From: Aurantimonas coralicida DSM 14790
GTDB taxonomy: Bacteria > Pseudomonadota > Alphaproteobacteria > Rhizobiales > Rhizobiaceae
Assembly (NCBI RefSeq): GCF_000421645.1
Contig: NZ_ATXK01000001.1
Coordinates: 620,001-684,000, forward strand
Direction: 5' to 3'
DNA length: 64,000 bases
Shown here piece after piece: positions 37,352 to 45,183 of the stretch. The stretch's first letter is position 1. Each line of letters opens with the position of its first letter. Both the position numbers and the translations under genes were made by a program. Below the pieces are notes generated by a model. It worked only from the letters and a program-made list of their open reading frames with translations. It was not told the DNA's origin and made no database searches.

Positions 37352-37711
37352 TTAATTCTCGGCAAGATGGGTGCCGATCCGCTCCAAGGACGCTGCGGCT
37401 TCGTTCAGCGTTTCCACGAAACGCGCCCGTTCGGCCTTCAGGCTATCCTCGTTCTCGCCCGACTGCGCCGCGTTCGCGGCAATACCGGATTCCAGCTCGG
37501 CGATCCGCCGCCTTGCTTCCGCCAGTTCGTCCATCGCCATGATCGCGGCCATGACGGTCAGCCGCAGATCGCCGATCTGTCCGAAACTGTCGCGCAGTCC
37601 GGCAATCTTGCGGTCCACCTCCTTCGCCAGCTCGGTCAGATGGGCTTCCTCGCCATCACCGCAGGCCATGCGATAGGTCTTGTCGTCGATGGTCACGACC
37701 ACCTGGGGCAT
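37352..37711 (-). CDS. zapA: Cell division protein ZapA
   Basis: The 119-residue product has the ZapA layout: a globular head MPQVVVTIDDKTYRMACGDG, then EEAHLTELAKEVDRKIAGLRD, LTVMAAIMAMDELAEARRRI and a long coiled coil to the end. ZapA crosslinks FtsZ filaments and stabilises the Z ring. It follows the DUF4164 gene by 15 bases on the same strand, so the two are co-transcribed. The tail of about 35 residues is a coiled coil rather than a second domain. No 6S RNA-like sequence was noticed in the short gap that follows. Confidence 0.93.
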   Translation of the reverse strand: MPQVVVTIDDKTYRMACGDGEEAHLTELAKEVDRKIAGLRDSFGQIGDLRLTVMAAIMAMDELAEARRRIAELESGIAANAAQSGENEDSLKAERARFVETLNEAAASLERIGTHLAEN

Positions 37712-37726
37712 GCGACGCTCTCCCGC

Positions 37727-38011
37727 TTAAGCCGATTTGTGCCGGTCGAGGACGGAGCGCACGCGCTCCATCGCATCGACCAGACGCCGCGAGACGTCCC
37801 GGTTGGCGCGGTCCAGCCGTTCGCCACGCGCCAGCGCCGTGTCCAGCTCCTTCGCCAGCCGGCCCCGGTCGGCGGTCATGCGCTGGATCTCGACCTCGGC
37901 GTCGCGCACCGCGGCCTCCCGCTCACGGCGCAGCTCGACCAGATCGTCCAGACGTTGGATCGCGGTTCGAAGGCGCTGTTGCGCCGCCTCGAAACCCTCC
38001 TCGGCCGACAT
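37727..38011 (-). CDS. DUF4164 coiled-coil protein
   Basis: The 94-residue product is almost entirely alpha-helical coiled coil (heptads across about residues 5-85) and matches DUF4164 proteins found directly before zapA in Rhizobiales. Such ZapB-like coiled coils may link to ZapA or the division ring, but this is not shown. It is cytoplasmic, with no signal peptide. Its 5' side is divergent from tkt with about 316 bases between. Confidence 0.85.
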   Translation of the reverse strand: MSAEEGFEAAQQRLRTAIQRLDDLVELRREREAAVRDAEVEIQRMTADRGRLAKELDTALARGERLDRANRDVSRRLVDAMERVRSVLDRHKSA

Positions 38012-38327
38012 GGCTCCATCTCCCCTCGCGACCGGACAGGCCGGTCCCCAAACGCATTTCCATCATGTTCCGCCGTCCCTTGCCGGCGAATGTCCATGTG
38101 GAGCACTAAACCATTGCCGCCAAAAGTGCAGGCGATTTTCGGGCGGTGCAATCTCTTCGTCCCGCGCTTTCGCAGCCACCCGCCTGGCGAATGGCATCAC
38201 CCGACCGGCGCGGCTGCGGCGCGATCTGCGACTTTGCCTTTGTTGACAGCACGATGCCCGTATGATGTTTGCCGCCGGTCTCGGCACCGCCGGAACGCCC
38301 AGCTTCCAAGCGCTACCGGAGCAGAAC
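38012..38327. promoter_or_regulatory. Divergent promoter region between DUF4164-zapA and tkt
   Basis: The 316-base spacer holds no credible gene. For tkt, a TATGAT hexamer at 38261-38266 is a good -10 candidate, with TTTGTT (38239-38244) at 16-base spacing. A TTGACA at 38243-38248 is only 12 bases from it, too close to pair. The start codon region follows with GGAG about ten bases before the ATG. Nothing was found for the minus strand. Confidence 0.4.
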
Positions 38328-40331
38328 ATGACGTCACCCGACACGCACCGCGACATGGCGAATGCCATCCGCTTCCTGTCGGCCGACGCCGTGGAAGCGG
38401 CGAATTCCGGCCATCCCGGCCTGCCCATGGGCGCGGCCGACATCGCCACCGTCCTGTTCTCGCGATTCCTGACCTTCGATCCGCGCGCCCCCCACTGGGC
38501 CGACCGCGACCGCTTCGTCTTCTCGGCCGGCCACGGCTCGATGCTGCTCTACAGCCTGCTCTATCTGCTCGGCTATGACGGCGTCGGCATCGACGATCTC
38601 AAGGCCTTCCGCCAGCTCGGCTCGAAGACCGCCGGCCATCCCGAATACAAGCATTGCGAGGGCATCGAGACGACCACCGGCCCGCTCGGCCAGGGTCTCG
38701 GCAACGCCGTCGGCATGGCGCTTGCCGAGCGGATCATGAACGCCCGCTTCGGCGATGCGATCGTCGACCACCGCACCTATGTGCTCGCCGGCGACGGCTG
38801 CCTGATGGAGGGCCTCAGCCAGGAATCCATTGCGCTTGCCGGCCATCTGCGCCTGTCGAAGCTGATCGTCCTGTGGGACGACAACGGCATCACCATCGAT
38901 GGCGACGTCGCCCTGTCGGATTCCACCGACCAGATGGCCCGCTTTGCCGCCTGCAACTGGAACACCCTGCGCTGCGACGGCCACGACCCGGAAGCCATTG
39001 CCGAGGCGATCACCGCCGCGCAAGGCAGCGACCGCCCGACCCTGATCGCCTGCAAGACCACCATCGGCCATGGTGCGCCCACCAAGGCCGGCAGTGCCAA
39101 GGCCCATGGCGCGCCGCTCGGCGCCGATGAGATCGCCCAGATGCGCGAGGCGCTCGGCTGGGAGCACGCGCCGTTCGAGATTCCCGCGGCGATCCTCGAT
39201 CGCTGGCGCCTCGCCGGCCTGCGCTCGTCGACCCACCGAAAGGAATGGGAGCGTCGCTTCGCCGAGATCGACGCCGAGACCCGCGGCGAGTTCGAGCGCC
39301 GGGTCCGCGGCGACCTGCCCAGCGGCTTTACCCAGGCGCTGCAGCGCTGCAAGCGACGCTTCAACGAGGAGCGGCCGGAGATCGCCACCCGCAAGGCGTC
39401 GGAACTGGCGCTCGAGGTTCTCAACGCCGTCGTCGTCGAGACCATCGGCGGCTCGGCCGATCTCACCGGGTCCAACAACACCCGCACCAGCCAGACCGAA
39501 GCGATCGTGCCCGGCGACTATGCCGGCCGCTACGTCCATTACGGCATCCGCGAACACGGCATGGCCGCCGCGATGAACGGCCTCGCCCTGCATGGCGGCA
39601 TCATTCCCTATGGCGGCACCTTCCTCGTCTTCTCCGACTATGCCCGCGGCGCCATGCGCCTGTCGGCCCTGATGGGCCTGCGGGTCGTCTATGTGCTGAC
39701 CCATGATTCCATCGGGCTCGGCGAGGACGGCCCCACCCACCAGCCGGTCGAGCATCTGGCCTCGCTGCGCGCCATGCCGAACATGCAGGTGTTCCGCCCG
39801 GCCGACGCGGTGGAAACGCTGGAATGCTGGCAGCTCGCGCTGGAATCGCGCGATGCGCCGTCGGTGCTCGCCCTCAGCCGCCAGAACCTGCCGACCCTCC
39901 GGCTCGACCAGCACGACGAGAACAAGAGCGCCCGCGGCGCCTACGAGATCAGCTCGACCTCGGGCGACGCCGAGGTCACGATCTATGCCACCGGCTCGGA
40001 GGTCCAGATCGCGCTGGCCGCCAGCACCATCCTGGAAGCAGACGGCATCCCCACCCGCGTCGTCTCCGTGCCCTGCTTCGAGCTGTTCGACAGGCAGAGC
40101 CCGGAATATCGCAGCGCCATGCTCGACAATGGCGGCCTGAAGGTCGCCATCGAGGCCGGCGTGCGGCAGGGCTGGGATCATTTCGTCGGCCGCAACGGCA
40201 TCTTCATCGGCATGGACGGCTTCGGCGCCTCGGGCCCCGCGTCCGAACTCTACGAGCATTTCGGCATCACCACCGAGGCGGTGGTCGCGGCCGTGCGTGC
40301 GCGCCTGGCCCCGGAGCCCGAGGAAAGCTGA
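38328..40331 (+). CDS. tkt: Transketolase
   Basis: The 667-residue thiamine-diphosphate enzyme transfers two-carbon units in the pentose phosphate and Calvin pathways. Features in order: [19 protein letters not shown] (about 25-43), the substrate/TPP segment [21 protein letters not shown], the TPP-diphosphate motif [12 protein letters not shown] with the [11 protein letters not shown] tail, and in the pyrimidine domain [12 protein letters not shown] and [19 protein letters not shown]. It is full length. It lies 145 bases before gap on the same strand, with a hairpin in between, as in many Rhizobiales (tkt-gap-pgk). ATG 38328 is chosen for the family N-terminus [15 protein letters not shown]. 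Confidence 0.97.
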   Translation: MTSPDTHRDMANAIRFLSADAVEAANSGHPGLPMGAADIATVLFSRFLTFDPRAPHWADRDRFVFSAGHGSMLLYSLLYLLGYDGVGIDDLKAFRQLGSKTAGHPEYKHCEGIETTTGPLGQGLGNAVGMALAERIMNARFGDAIVDHRTYVLAGDGCLMEGLSQESIALAGHLRLSKLIVLWDDNGITIDGDVALSDSTDQMARFAACNWNTLRCDGHDPEAIAEAITAAQGSDRPTLIACKTTIGHGAPTKAGSAKAHGAPLGADEIAQMREALGWEHAPFEIPAAILDRWRLAGLRSSTHRKEWERRFAEIDAETRGEFERRVRGDLPSGFTQALQRCKRRFNEERPEIATRKASELALEVLNAVVVETIGGSADLTGSNNTRTSQTEAIVPGDYAGRYVHYGIREHGMAAAMNGLALHGGIIPYGGTFLVFSDYARGAMRLSALMGLRVVYVLTHDSIGLGEDGPTHQPVEHLASLRAMPNMQVFRPADAVETLECWQLALESRDAPSVLALSRQNLPTLRLDQHDENKSARGAYEISSTSGDAEVTIYATGSEVQIALAASTILEADGIPTRVVSVPCFELFDRQSPEYRSAMLDNGGLKVAIEAGVRQGWDHFVGRNGIFIGMDGFGASGPASELYEHFGITTEAVVAAVRARLAPEPEES

Positions 40332-40333
40332 CG

Positions 40334-40353
40334 CTTTCCGTCATCACGGAAAG
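40334..40353 (+). terminator. Hairpin between tkt and gap
   Basis: CTTTCCGT (40334-40341) pairs with ACGGAAAG (40346-40353) around CATC, just after the tkt stop. No T-run. It may reduce or process read-through into gap. Confidence 0.55.
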
Positions 40354-40476
40354 TCATCCGGACCATAAGAATTGCTGACCGCCGGCAATATTGATCCCGG
40401 CCGCCCGCTTCTGTAGAGGCCATGGCGAACGAGATGCCCGGCGGGTACGGCCGCGCGCCACCACAGGAGACGGATC

Positions 40477-41493
40477 ATGACAGTTCGCGTTGCAATCAAT
40501 GGCTTCGGCCGCATCGGCCGCAATGTGCTGCGTGCCATCATCGAATCCGGCCGCACCGACATCGAGGTCGTCGGCATCAACGATCTCGGCCCGGTCGAGA
40601 CCAATGCGCATCTGATCCGCTTCGACAGCGTCCATGGCCGCTTCCCGGGCACCGTCACGGTCGATGGCAACACCATCGACGTCGGCCGCGGCCCGATCCG
40701 CGTGACCGCCGAGCGCGACCCGAAGAACCTGCCCTGGAAGGAACTCGGCGTCGACATCGCGCTCGAGTGCACCGGCATCTTCACCGATCCCGCCAAGGCC
40801 TCGGCCCATCTGGAGGCCGGCGCGAAGAAGGTGCTGATCTCCGGCCCCCTCTCCGGCACGGCCGGCGCCGAGAAGACCATCGTCTACGGCGTCAACCACG
40901 ACACGCTGACCGCCGACGACACGATCGTCTCCAACGCCTCCTGCACGACCAACTGCCTGGCCCCGGTCGCCAAGGTCCTCAACGACGCCATCGGCATCGA
41001 CAAGGGCTTCATGACGACGATCCATTCCTATACCGGCGACCAGCCGACGCTCGACACCATGCACAAGGATCTCTACCGCGGCCGCGCCGCCGCCCTGTCG
41101 ATGATCCCGACCTCGACCGGTGCCGCCAAGGCCGTCGCGCTGGTGATGCCCGAGCTCAAGGGTCGCCTCGACGGCGTTGCCATCCGCGTCCCGACCCCCA
41201 ACGTCTCGGTCGTCGACTTCAACTTCATCGCCAAGCGCGAGACCACCGTCGAGGAAGTGCAGAACGCCATCCGCACCGCCGCCGACGGCCCGCTGAAGAA
41301 CATTCTCGGCTACACCGACGCCCCGAACGTCTCGTGCGACTTCAACCACGACCCGCATTCCTCGGTCTTCCACATGGACCAGACCAAGGTCATGGACGGC
41401 ACCTTCGTGCGCATCCTGTCCTGGTACGACAACGAATGGGGCTTCTCCAACCGCATGTCCGACACCGCCATCGCGCTCGCCAACGCGGGCTGA
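40477..41493 (+). CDS. gap: Glyceraldehyde-3-phosphate dehydrogenase, type I
   Basis: The 338-residue enzyme interconverts glyceraldehyde 3-phosphate and 1,3-bisphosphoglycerate with NAD(P). The start [16 protein letters not shown] is the Rossmann dinucleotide loop; [12 protein letters not shown] holds the catalytic cysteine; the T-[ST]-x-G-A segment TSTGAAKA and the C-terminal [13 protein letters not shown] are typical. Full length, no unusual insertion. Position 33 region has IND, usually compatible with NAD. It shares strand with tkt upstream; pgk, its usual neighbour, is displaced 5.7 kb downstream by a TRAP operon and an antiporter gene. Confidence 0.97.
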   Translation: MTVRVAINGFGRIGRNVLRAIIESGRTDIEVVGINDLGPVETNAHLIRFDSVHGRFPGTVTVDGNTIDVGRGPIRVTAERDPKNLPWKELGVDIALECTGIFTDPAKASAHLEAGAKKVLISGPLSGTAGAEKTIVYGVNHDTLTADDTIVSNASCTTNCLAPVAKVLNDAIGIDKGFMTTIHSYTGDQPTLDTMHKDLYRGRAAALSMIPTSTGAAKAVALVMPELKGRLDGVAIRVPTPNVSVVDFNFIAKRETTVEEVQNAIRTAADGPLKNILGYTDAPNVSCDFNHDPHSSVFHMDQTKVMDGTFVRILSWYDNEWGFSNRMSDTAIALANAG

Positions 41494-41523
41494 GCGAGGC
41501 GGGTCGCGACCGGCGATGAGTGT

Positions 41524-41554
41524 GCGGGGCTGTCCTGACGGGCGGCCCCGCTTT
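41524..41554 (+). terminator. Hairpin terminator after gap
   Basis: GCGGGGC (41524-41530) pairs with GCCCCGC (41545-41551), followed by TTT. It begins 30 bases after the gap stop. Confidence 0.55.
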
Positions 41555-41654
41555 CACGTCCCGGCCCGGCCCGTCCGGTCTCGCACAGGCCGCCGGAGCA
41601 GCGCCAACGGGACGGATTCGCGGCGGATATATTACTCTTGCTTGGATGTTTCTG

Positions 41655-41668
41655 TGCGCAGCTGCGCA
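41655..41668. promoter_or_regulatory. 14-bp palindrome TGCGCAGCTGCGCA, candidate operator
   Basis: A perfect 14-bp palindrome lies about 80 bases upstream of the TRAP promoter candidate, inside an AT-richer stretch. Its size and position suit a dimeric transcription factor. Identity of the protein is unknown. Confidence 0.4.
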
Positions 41669-41745
41669 ATTAAGCAGCAATGGCGCGGATTTATACTATT
41701 CAGGGCGGGCGACTTAACCACGGATGTGGGAAACCAAGTTTTCCG

Positions 41746-41773
41746 TTGACGCCACAGCCGACCGCCGTATGGT
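41746..41773 (+). promoter_or_regulatory. Sigma-70-type promoter candidate for TRAP operon
   Basis: TTGACG (41746-41751) and TATGGT (41768-41773) are spaced by 16 bases. The likely transcription start lies about 100 bases before the receptor's TTG start codon. Confidence 0.5.
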
Positions 41774-41881
41774 GCGCGGCCAGCTACGGAATTCCGGATC
41801 GGCGCGGAGGTTGCGCACCGGATGTCATTGCTCGCGAAAGTGGGTTTCGTAGACGACACAAGACGCTCAGGGAGAAGCAAC

Positions 41882-42907
41882 TTGCTCAATACAACTATTA
41901 AGGCCCTTCTGACCGGCGCGGCATTTGCCGTTCTGTCCACGGGCGCCATGGCGCAGGAAGTCGCGCTGAAGTTCCAGTCGAGCGATCCGGCCGGCGATGC
42001 GAACTACCAGCTCTACAAGGAATGGGCTGACGGCGTCAGCGAGGAGACGGGTGGCAAGGTTTCCATCGAGCTCCTGCCGGTCGGCGCAGTCGTCGACTTC
42101 CAGGAAACCCTCGACGCGGTCGGCGCCGGCATCCTCGACGGCCACATCACCGACACCTCCTATTTCGCCGGCAAGGACGCGGCCTTCGGCCTGATCGCCA
42201 ACCCGGTCGGCGCATGGTCGGACCCGCAGCAGATGCTGAAGTTCCTCAACGAGGGCGGCGGCAAGGAGCTGATGAACGAGCTGGTCGAGCCCTATGGCAC
42301 GCACTTCTTCGGCGGCACCACCCCGGGCCTGGAAGCCTTCGTTTCGTCGGTCCCGCTCGAGGGCGTCAATGACCTGAAGGGTCTGAAGCTGCGCGCTCCG
42401 GCCGGTCTCGTGCAGAACATCTTCGCGGCCGCTGGCGCCTCGCCGGTGAACCTGCCGACCTCGGAAGTCTTCACCGCCCTCGACAAGGGCGTCGTCGACG
42501 CGGCCGACTACAGCGTCTTCCACGTCAACCAGGCGCAGGGCCTCAACGAGATCGCCAAGCACCCGGTCTTCCCGGGCTTCCACTCCATGCCGCTCATCGA
42601 GTTCTCGATGAACAAGCAGAAGTGGGATGCGCTGTCCGAGGACGTCCAGAAGACCCTCGAGGAATCCGTGGTCGAGCTGGCACAGCGCCAGAACGCCGCG
42701 CTGGCCGACAAGAACAGCAAGGCTGTCGAGGAAGCCAAGGCGCAGGGCGCCACGATCCACGACTGGTCCGACGAGGAGCGTGCGAAGTTCCGCAAGATCG
42801 CCATCGGCGAGTGGGAGAAGCAGGCCAGCCAGTCCGAGAACGCGCAGAAGGTGTACGACACCCTAACGACGTATCTCGAGAAGGAAGGCCTTCTCGCCGC
42901 ACAGTAA
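41882..42907 (+). CDS. TRAP transporter receptor, DctP family
   Basis: The 341-residue periplasmic receptor begins with a Sec signal peptide (LNTTIKALLTGAAFAVLSTGAMAQ; TTG start). The mature sequence EVALKFQSSDPAGDANYQ, followed by the GGKVSIELLPVGAV strand and the GVNDLKGLKLRAPAGLVQNI arginine segment, is typical of DctP receptors and differs clearly from the three TakP-type copies. The TTG at 41882 is chosen because AGGGAGAAGC lies just upstream and it begins the signal peptide. It is followed by a strong terminator, then the small and large permease genes on the same strand, so this is a complete system. Ligand unknown. Confidence 0.93.
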   Translation: MLNTTIKALLTGAAFAVLSTGAMAQEVALKFQSSDPAGDANYQLYKEWADGVSEETGGKVSIELLPVGAVVDFQETLDAVGAGILDGHITDTSYFAGKDAAFGLIANPVGAWSDPQQMLKFLNEGGGKELMNELVEPYGTHFFGGTTPGLEAFVSSVPLEGVNDLKGLKLRAPAGLVQNIFAAAGASPVNLPTSEVFTALDKGVVDAADYSVFHVNQAQGLNEIAKHPVFPGFHSMPLIEFSMNKQKWDALSEDVQKTLEESVVELAQRQNAALADKNSKAVEEAKAQGATIHDWSDEERAKFRKIAIGEWEKQASQSENAQKVYDTLTTYLEKEGLLAAQ

Positions 42908-42924
42908 GCAGACCGAGTATGACC

Positions 42925-42960
42925 GGCGGACGGGGCAGCGCGCCCCGTCCGCCTTTTTTT
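42925..42960 (+). terminator. Strong intrinsic terminator between receptor and permease genes
   Basis: A perfect 11-bp stem GGCGGACGGGG (42925-42935) with CCCCGTCCGCC (42943-42953) is followed by TTTTTTT (42954-42960). It lies 17 bases after the receptor stop and 22 bases before the DctQ start. It should cap most transcripts after the receptor gene and give receptor excess, with some read-through into the permease. Confidence 0.93.
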
Positions 42961-42982
42961 CCTCACCAAGGACGATCCGAGC

Positions 42983-43582
42983 ATGACTCGTGACCCCATT
43001 GCCGTGGACGGACGCGATCCGGACCTCAGCGCCACCAGCGAAGGCACCGGAGACACCACGCCCGAGGCGGGGTTTCTCGGGCGCAGCATCGAGCGAGTCG
43101 GCATCATCTTTGCCGCAGCCATCGTCCTTGCGGCGGCCATTCTGCTGTTCGAAATCTTCATGCGCTACGCGCTCGACAGCCCCACCAACTGGGTGCACGA
43201 GCTGAGCATCTTCCTGTGCGCCATCGCCTTCATCTACGGCGGCCTGTTCTGCGCCGCCCGCGACAGCCACATCCGTGTCGTGCTGATCTATGACGCGCTC
43301 GGCCCTCGCCTGCGCACCATTTTCGACGTGATCATCTACGTCATCAGCGCGATCTCGGCGGCCTTCTTCGCCTGGGCCTCCTGGCTCATGGTCAAGGGTT
43401 CGTTCTGGACCCCGAGCGGCGCTTTCCACATGGAAGGCACCGGGTCCGCCTGGAACCCGCCGACCCCCGCCCTTCTGAAGGGCTTTCTGTTCATCGTCAT
43501 GATCATTCTGGCCGTCCAGTTCGTGGTGCTGGCCGTCAATCATGCTCGTCGCGCGCGGCGCGGTTCCAAGCAGGACGCATAA
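42983..43582 (+). CDS. TRAP transporter small permease (DctQ-type)
   Basis: The 199-residue protein has a polar N-terminal tail of about 35 residues and four spans: VGIIFAAAIVLAAAILLFE (about 36-55), FLCAIAFIYGGLFCAA, IIYVISAISAAFFAWASW and a C-terminal FLFIVMIILAVQFVVLAV. The YALDSPTNWVHEL segment between spans is family-typical. It forms a complex with the next gene's product, whose ATG directly follows this stop codon without gap. ATG 42983 has AAGGA upstream. The C-terminus is short and basic. Confidence 0.93.
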   Translation: MTRDPIAVDGRDPDLSATSEGTGDTTPEAGFLGRSIERVGIIFAAAIVLAAAILLFEIFMRYALDSPTNWVHELSIFLCAIAFIYGGLFCAARDSHIRVVLIYDALGPRLRTIFDVIIYVISAISAAFFAWASWLMVKGSFWTPSGAFHMEGTGSAWNPPTPALLKGFLFIVMIILAVQFVVLAVNHARRARRGSKQDA

Positions 43583-44911
43583 ATGGCCGAAATTCTCGAC
43601 CTCGGCATCAATCTCAAGGCGCTTGGCATCGGCTACGGCACCCTGGTGATGTTCCTCATGCTGTTCGGGTTGCTCCTGACCGGCATGCCGCTCGCCTTCG
43701 TCACGCTTCTCGTGGCGCTGATCTTCGCTCTCGGCTGGTTCGGTCCGATGGCGGTGCCGCTGATCACCAGCCGGGTGTTCAGCTTCGTCTCGTCCTTCAT
43801 CTTCGTCTCGGTGCCGATGTTCGTCCTGATGGCGGCGATCCTCGATCGATCCGGCATCGCGCGCGACCTGTTCGACGCCATGAAGCTGATCTCCAACCGC
43901 ATTCGCGGCGGCGTGGCGATCCAGACCATCTTCGTGGCCGTCATCCTGGCGGCAATGAGCGGCATCATCGGCGGCGAGATCGTGCTGCTGGGCCTTCTGG
44001 CGCTGCCGCAGATGCTGCGTCTGGGCTACGACCGCAGTCTGTCGATCGGTGTCGTCTGCGCGGGTGGCGCGCTCGGCACGATGATCCCGCCGTCGATCGT
44101 CCTGATCGTCTACGGCCTGGCGGCCAACGTCTCGATCGGCGCGCTGTTCACCGCGTCCTTCCTGCCGGGCGTGATGCTGGCCAGCTTCTACGTGCTCTAC
44201 ATCCTCTTCCGGGCGTATTTCACCACGGGCGCCGTGCCGGATCCCGATCCGGAGATCATCCCGCTGTCGCAGAAGATCTCGCTGCTCAAGGGCCTGATCC
44301 TGCCGCTTCTGGTCGTCACCTTCGTGCTCGGCTCGATCTATGGCGGCATCGCCTCGGTCACCGAAGCATCGGCCATCGGCGTCGGCGGCGTGCTGCTCGC
44401 CACTATCGTGCGCGGCGAGTTCACCTTCGAGCTGCTGCGCGGCGCGGCCATGCAGACGCTGGCCACCGTCGGCATGATCGTCTGGATCGGCATCGGCGCC
44501 AGCGCCATCGTCGGCGTGTTCAACCTGATGGGCGGCATCGACTTCGTGTCGTCGCTGATCATCGGCATCTCGGACGAGCCGCTCTACGTGCTCCTGTTCA
44601 TGATGCTGATCCTGTTCGTGCTCGGCATGTTCCTCGACTGGGTCGGCATCGCGCTGCTGACGCTGCCGATCTTCGTGCCGATCATCGTCGAGCTGGGCTA
44701 CGATCCGATCTGGTTCGGTGTCCTGTTCTGCATGAACATGCAGGTGTCGTTCCTGTCGCCGCCCTTCGGCCCGGCCGCCTTCTATCTGAAGAGCGTCGCG
44801 CCGCCGGAGATCTCGCTCGGCGACATCTTCAAGGCCCTGCTGCCGTTCATCGCGCTGCAGATCCTGGCGCTTGCCGTGCTGATCATGTTCCCGGGCATCA
44901 CCGGGCGCTAG
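43583..44911 (+). CDS. TRAP transporter large permease (DctM-type)
   Basis: The 442-residue protein is a standard-length DctM permease with about eleven to twelve spans. Family blocks visible are LLLTGMPLAFVTLLVALIFA, SSFIFVSVPMFVLMAAILDR, AAMSGIIGGEIVLLGLLALP, GGALGTMIPPSIVLIVYG and NMQVSFLSPPFGPAAFYLKS at the C-terminus. It lacks any tail like that of the other DctM in the window. It begins directly after the DctQ stop. A strong terminator follows the gene. Confidence 0.95.
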   Translation: MAEILDLGINLKALGIGYGTLVMFLMLFGLLLTGMPLAFVTLLVALIFALGWFGPMAVPLITSRVFSFVSSFIFVSVPMFVLMAAILDRSGIARDLFDAMKLISNRIRGGVAIQTIFVAVILAAMSGIIGGEIVLLGLLALPQMLRLGYDRSLSIGVVCAGGALGTMIPPSIVLIVYGLAANVSIGALFTASFLPGVMLASFYVLYILFRAYFTTGAVPDPDPEIIPLSQKISLLKGLILPLLVVTFVLGSIYGGIASVTEASAIGVGGVLLATIVRGEFTFELLRGAAMQTLATVGMIVWIGIGASAIVGVFNLMGGIDFVSSLIIGISDEPLYVLLFMMLILFVLGMFLDWVGIALLTLPIFVPIIVELGYDPIWFGVLFCMNMQVSFLSPPFGPAAFYLKSVAPPEISLGDIFKALLPFIALQILALAVLIMFPGITGR

Positions 44912-44939
44912 ACCGCAGCACAGGCCTGCAAGGCATTGA

Positions 44940-44973
44940 GGCCGGTCCGCCATCTTGGCGGGCCGGCCTTTTT
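44940..44973 (+). terminator. Intrinsic terminator of TRAP operon
   Basis: GGCCGGTCCGCC (44940-44951) pairs with GGCGGGCCGGCC (44957-44968), with one G-T pair, and is followed by TTTTT (44969-44973). It ends the receptor-permease operon. Confidence 0.92.
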
Positions 44974-45183
44974 CATGTGACGGCAACCATCTTCGCCGAA
45001 CCCGGCGCCCGTTCGGCGCCCTGGCGAACATTTTGGACGTCAGGGTGGCCGTGCGAGTGGATACTGGCGGCAGGCCGGCTATATGCTGGCCTTCGTGGCC
45101 CTGCGGCCGCCGGCGGCGCGGCGTTCAGCCCCGGAGGCGACGCGCGGGCTCAGCCCTCGTGAGAAGGACTGCCGATCCCGCCG

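Larger units (their letters stand above)
41494..41881 (+). other. Intergenic region between gap and TRAP operon
   Basis: This 388-base spacer contains a terminator-like hairpin for gap (41524-41554), then an AT-richer stretch (about 41620-41740) with the palindrome at 41655-41668 and a promoter candidate at 41746-41773 for the TRAP operon. I see no small gene. The ATG at 41822 is in the receptor's frame but lacks a ribosome site. Confidence 0.6.

Noticed and set aside
38243-38266. TTGACA paired with TATGAT as the tkt promoter
   Set aside because: The spacing is only 12 bases. TTTGTT at 16 bases is a better though still weak partner.
41822-41881. Upstream ATG extension of the DctP-family receptor
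   Set aside because: It lacks a ribosome site and would place 20 non-hydrophobic residues before the signal peptide; the TTG at 41882 with AGGGAG is better.
42863-45031. Long minus-strand frame antisense to the DctQ-DctM genes
   Set aside because: Same reason: low-complexity Asp/Glu/His/Gln-rich shadow opposite a complete TRAP operon.
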